From NCBI GenBank assembly GCA_021785115.1, contig JAJYGO010000247.1, positions 1 through 12,790 on the forward strand: a stretch of DNA of 12,790 nt, written 5' to 3'. The DNA comes from Chloroflexota bacterium (GTDB lineage Bacteria; Chloroflexota; Limnocylindria; Limnocylindrales; CSP1-4). The notes beneath the pieces are model-generated. The model ran no database searches. It was not told the origin of the DNA and saw nothing but the letters and a program-made list of their open reading frames with translations. Every line of letters begins with the position of its first letter. Within the stretch, counting starts at the first letter, position 1. Shown here piece after piece: positions 11,434-12,790 of the stretch. The position numbers were made by a program, and so were the translations under genes.

Positions 11434-12425
11434 GCGACTACCTCTACTACCCCGGCTGCTCCATGGACAGCAGCGGGCGTTCGTACCGCGATTCGCTCGA
11501 GGCCATCACGGCGCCCCTGGGGATCGCCCTGCACGAGATCGACGACTGGAACTGCTGTGGGGCAACCGAGTACCTGGGTCTGAGCCGTCTCCCGGCCTAC
11601 GCCCTGATCGCGCGGAACCTGGCCCTCGCGGAGAAGAGCCGCAACGGCACGGACACACTGGTCGCGCCGTGCAGCGCCTGCTTCCTGAACCTGTCGAAGA
11701 CGAACCACGCCATGGCGGAGAACGCGGCCTTCGGTGCCCAGGTCAACGACGCCCTCGCCGCGGGCGGCCTGCACTACGACCCCGAGTCGCTCCGGATCCG
11801 CCACCTGCTCGACGTCGTCGTCCGCGAGGTGGGCCTGGACGCGGTGCGCAGCCGGGTGACCCGGCCGCTGCGCGGGCTGAAGCTGGCGCCGTACCTCGGT
11901 TGCATGGTGCCGCGCCCGGACTACGACGGGCGATGGAGCGACCCGGAGCACCCGTTCGAGCTGGATCGCCTGCTGGCCGCGCTGGGGGCCGAGGTCGTCG
12001 ACTTCCCCCTCAAGACCGAGTGCTGCGGCGGCCACATGACCCAGATCGGCCCGTCCACCGCGTTCTCCATGATCCGCCGCCTGGTGGACGCCGCCGAGCG
12101 GGCGGGCGCCGACATGATGGTGACGATCTGCCCCATGTGCCAGATGAACATCGACGCCTTCCAGGGCGAGATGAACGCGCACTTCCACACGAACCACCGC
12201 ATGCCGATCGTCTTCTTCACCCAGGTGATGGGCCTCGCGTTCGGCATGTCACCGGAGGCCGTCGGGTTCGGCCGCGAGCTCGTGGATGCCCGCCCCGCGC
12301 TCGCGCGCATCTCCGACGAACCGGTCCCGGAGGCCGAGCCGGCCAGGGTGCGGCGGCCGGGCAGGCCCAAGGGACCGGCCCTCCCCATGCCGCAGATGCC
12401 CGAAGCTGACGAGGTGGCGCGATGA
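11430..12425 (+). CDS. hdrB: Heterodisulfide reductase-like subunit B (HdrB), CCG-domain catalytic subunit
   Basis: This is the catalytic subunit that in methanogens cleaves a disulfide on two non-cubane [4Fe-4S] clusters. The protein has 331 residues and two complete cysteine-rich CCG domains. The first has C10 (YYPGCSMDSSG), C42-C43 (WNCCGATEY) and C81/C84 (APCSACFLN). The second has C158 (YLGCMVPRP), C198-C199 (TECCGGHM) and C234/C237 (ICPMCQMN). All ligand positions are intact, so both clusters should form. The GTG start overlaps the hdrC stop by 2 nt with GGAGG 7 nt upstream, implying translational coupling, and its stop overlaps the hdrA ATG (ATGA). The last ~50 residues, after LAFGMSPEAVGFG, form an unusual Pro/Arg tail with an AT-hook-like RPGRPKGP; this looks disordered. 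The physiological substrate is unknown. Confidence 0.94.
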   Translation: MSDYLYYPGCSMDSSGRSYRDSLEAITAPLGIALHEIDDWNCCGATEYLGLSRLPAYALIARNLALAEKSRNGTDTLVAPCSACFLNLSKTNHAMAENAAFGAQVNDALAAGGLHYDPESLRIRHLLDVVVREVGLDAVRSRVTRPLRGLKLAPYLGCMVPRPDYDGRWSDPEHPFELDRLLAALGAEVVDFPLKTECCGGHMTQIGPSTAFSMIRRLVDAAERAGADMMVTICPMCQMNIDAFQGEMNAHFHTNHRMPIVFFTQVMGLAFGMSPEAVGFGRELVDARPALARISDEPVPEAEPARVRRPGRPKGPALPMPQMPEADEVAR

Positions 12426-12790
12426 ACGCCGAGCGGCAGGACGCCGGGAGCGGCGCCCGGGGCACGCCCGAGGATCTCCGCATCGGGGTGTACGTCTGCC
12501 ACTGCGGCAGCAACATCGCGGGGACCGTCGACGTGGAGGCGGTCCGCGCGTGGGCGGAGACCAGCCTGCGCGACCGCGGCGTGGTGGTCGCCCGCGACTA
12601 CAAGTTCATGTGCTCCAGCCTGGGGCAGGAGCTCATCGAGCAGGACATCCGGGAGCAGGGCGTCAACCGCGTGGTCGTGGCCGCCTGCTCGCCGCACCTC
12701 CACGAGCGGACGTTCCGCACCGCGTGCGAGAACGCCGGCCTGAACCCCTACCTCTGCGAGCTCGTCTCCGTGCGAGAGCAGGACTCCTGG
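12422..12790 (+). CDS. hdrA: Heterodisulfide reductase-like subunit A (HdrA), 3' truncated by the window edge
   Basis: This is the N-terminal 123 residues of the flavin- and iron-sulfur-containing subunit that in characterised complexes bifurcates electrons between ferredoxin and the HdrBC disulfide site. The visible part is the HdrA-specific N-terminal domain: RIGVYVCHCGSNIAGTVDVE (residues 20-39), YKFMCSSLGQELI (60-72), VVVAACSPHLHERTF (84-98), then the characteristic NPYLCELVSVREQDSW, where the window ends. Cys26, Cys28, Cys64 and Cys89 are candidates for this domain's iron-sulfur cluster. The FAD-binding and ferredoxin domains lie outside the window, so fusion to MvhD or a thioredoxin reductase domain cannot be judged. 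An 18-residue polar leader (Met-Asn-Ala-Glu-Arg) precedes the conserved start. The ATG overlaps the hdrB stop, with GAGGTGG a few bases upstream. Confidence 0.93.
   Translation, partial: MNAERQDAGSGARGTPEDLRIGVYVCHCGSNIAGTVDVEAVRAWAETSLRDRGVVVARDYKFMCSSLGQELIEQDIREQGVNRVVVAACSPHLHERTFRTACENAGLNPYLCELVSVREQDSW

Overview
The window is very GC-rich and gene-dense, with strong Shine-Dalgarno motifs (GGAGG type), frequent GTG starts and stop/start overlaps. Its gene set combines a canonical HdrC-HdrB-HdrA cluster, a two-domain xanthine dehydrogenase-type molybdenum enzyme, and small lysine/proline-rich and membrane proteins. This suggests an uncultured high-GC bacterium, most likely Chloroflexota or an actinobacterium-like lineage. 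That placement is inferred from composition and gene content only. No phage, IS element, CRISPR array, tRNA or rRNA was seen.

Layout. (1) 1-1916, plus strand: the 3' part of an MFS transporter, followed after 2 nt by a 212-aa protein that may belong to the YkoP-like group. (2) 1877-5381, minus strand: a run transcribed right to left. It holds a 229-aa unknown protein, a 75-bp tandem repeat, a membrane-anchored unknown protein, an aldo/keto reductase, and two small dimeric alpha/beta-barrel proteins, one closely resembling LsrG. Its last gene converges on and overlaps the preceding plus-strand gene by 40 bp. (3) 5557-8430, plus strand: a fused [2Fe-2S]/molybdopterin hydroxylase with an unusual in-frame alanine/glycine/proline-rich insertion. 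(4) 8431-9374: a repeat-bearing spacer, a 20-residue Lys/Pro microprotein gene with an excellent ribosome-binding site and a GC hairpin after it, a small multi-span membrane protein, and a relatively AT-rich region full of dyads. (5) 9375-10628: a saccharopine dehydrogenase / lysine 6-dehydrogenase-like enzyme. (6) 10843-12790: hdrC, hdrB and the start of hdrA, translationally coupled and running off the window.

How they may fit together. The right half is redox-centred: a molybdenum hydroxylase without its own FAD domain, an NAD(P)-dependent amino-acid type dehydrogenase, and an Hdr module that could exchange electrons between thiol/disulfide, flavin and ferredoxin pools. Whether these share one pathway cannot be shown from the window. 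The left minus-strand cluster (aldo/keto reductase plus two ABM-fold proteins) looks like small-molecule carbonyl/quinone or aldehyde handling.

The most unusual items are the Lys/Pro microgene, the insertion in the molybdenum enzyme, the 75-bp repeat abutting a promoter-like site, and the dyad-rich region before the saccharopine-type dehydrogenase. I did not find a convincing wholly new multi-gene system.
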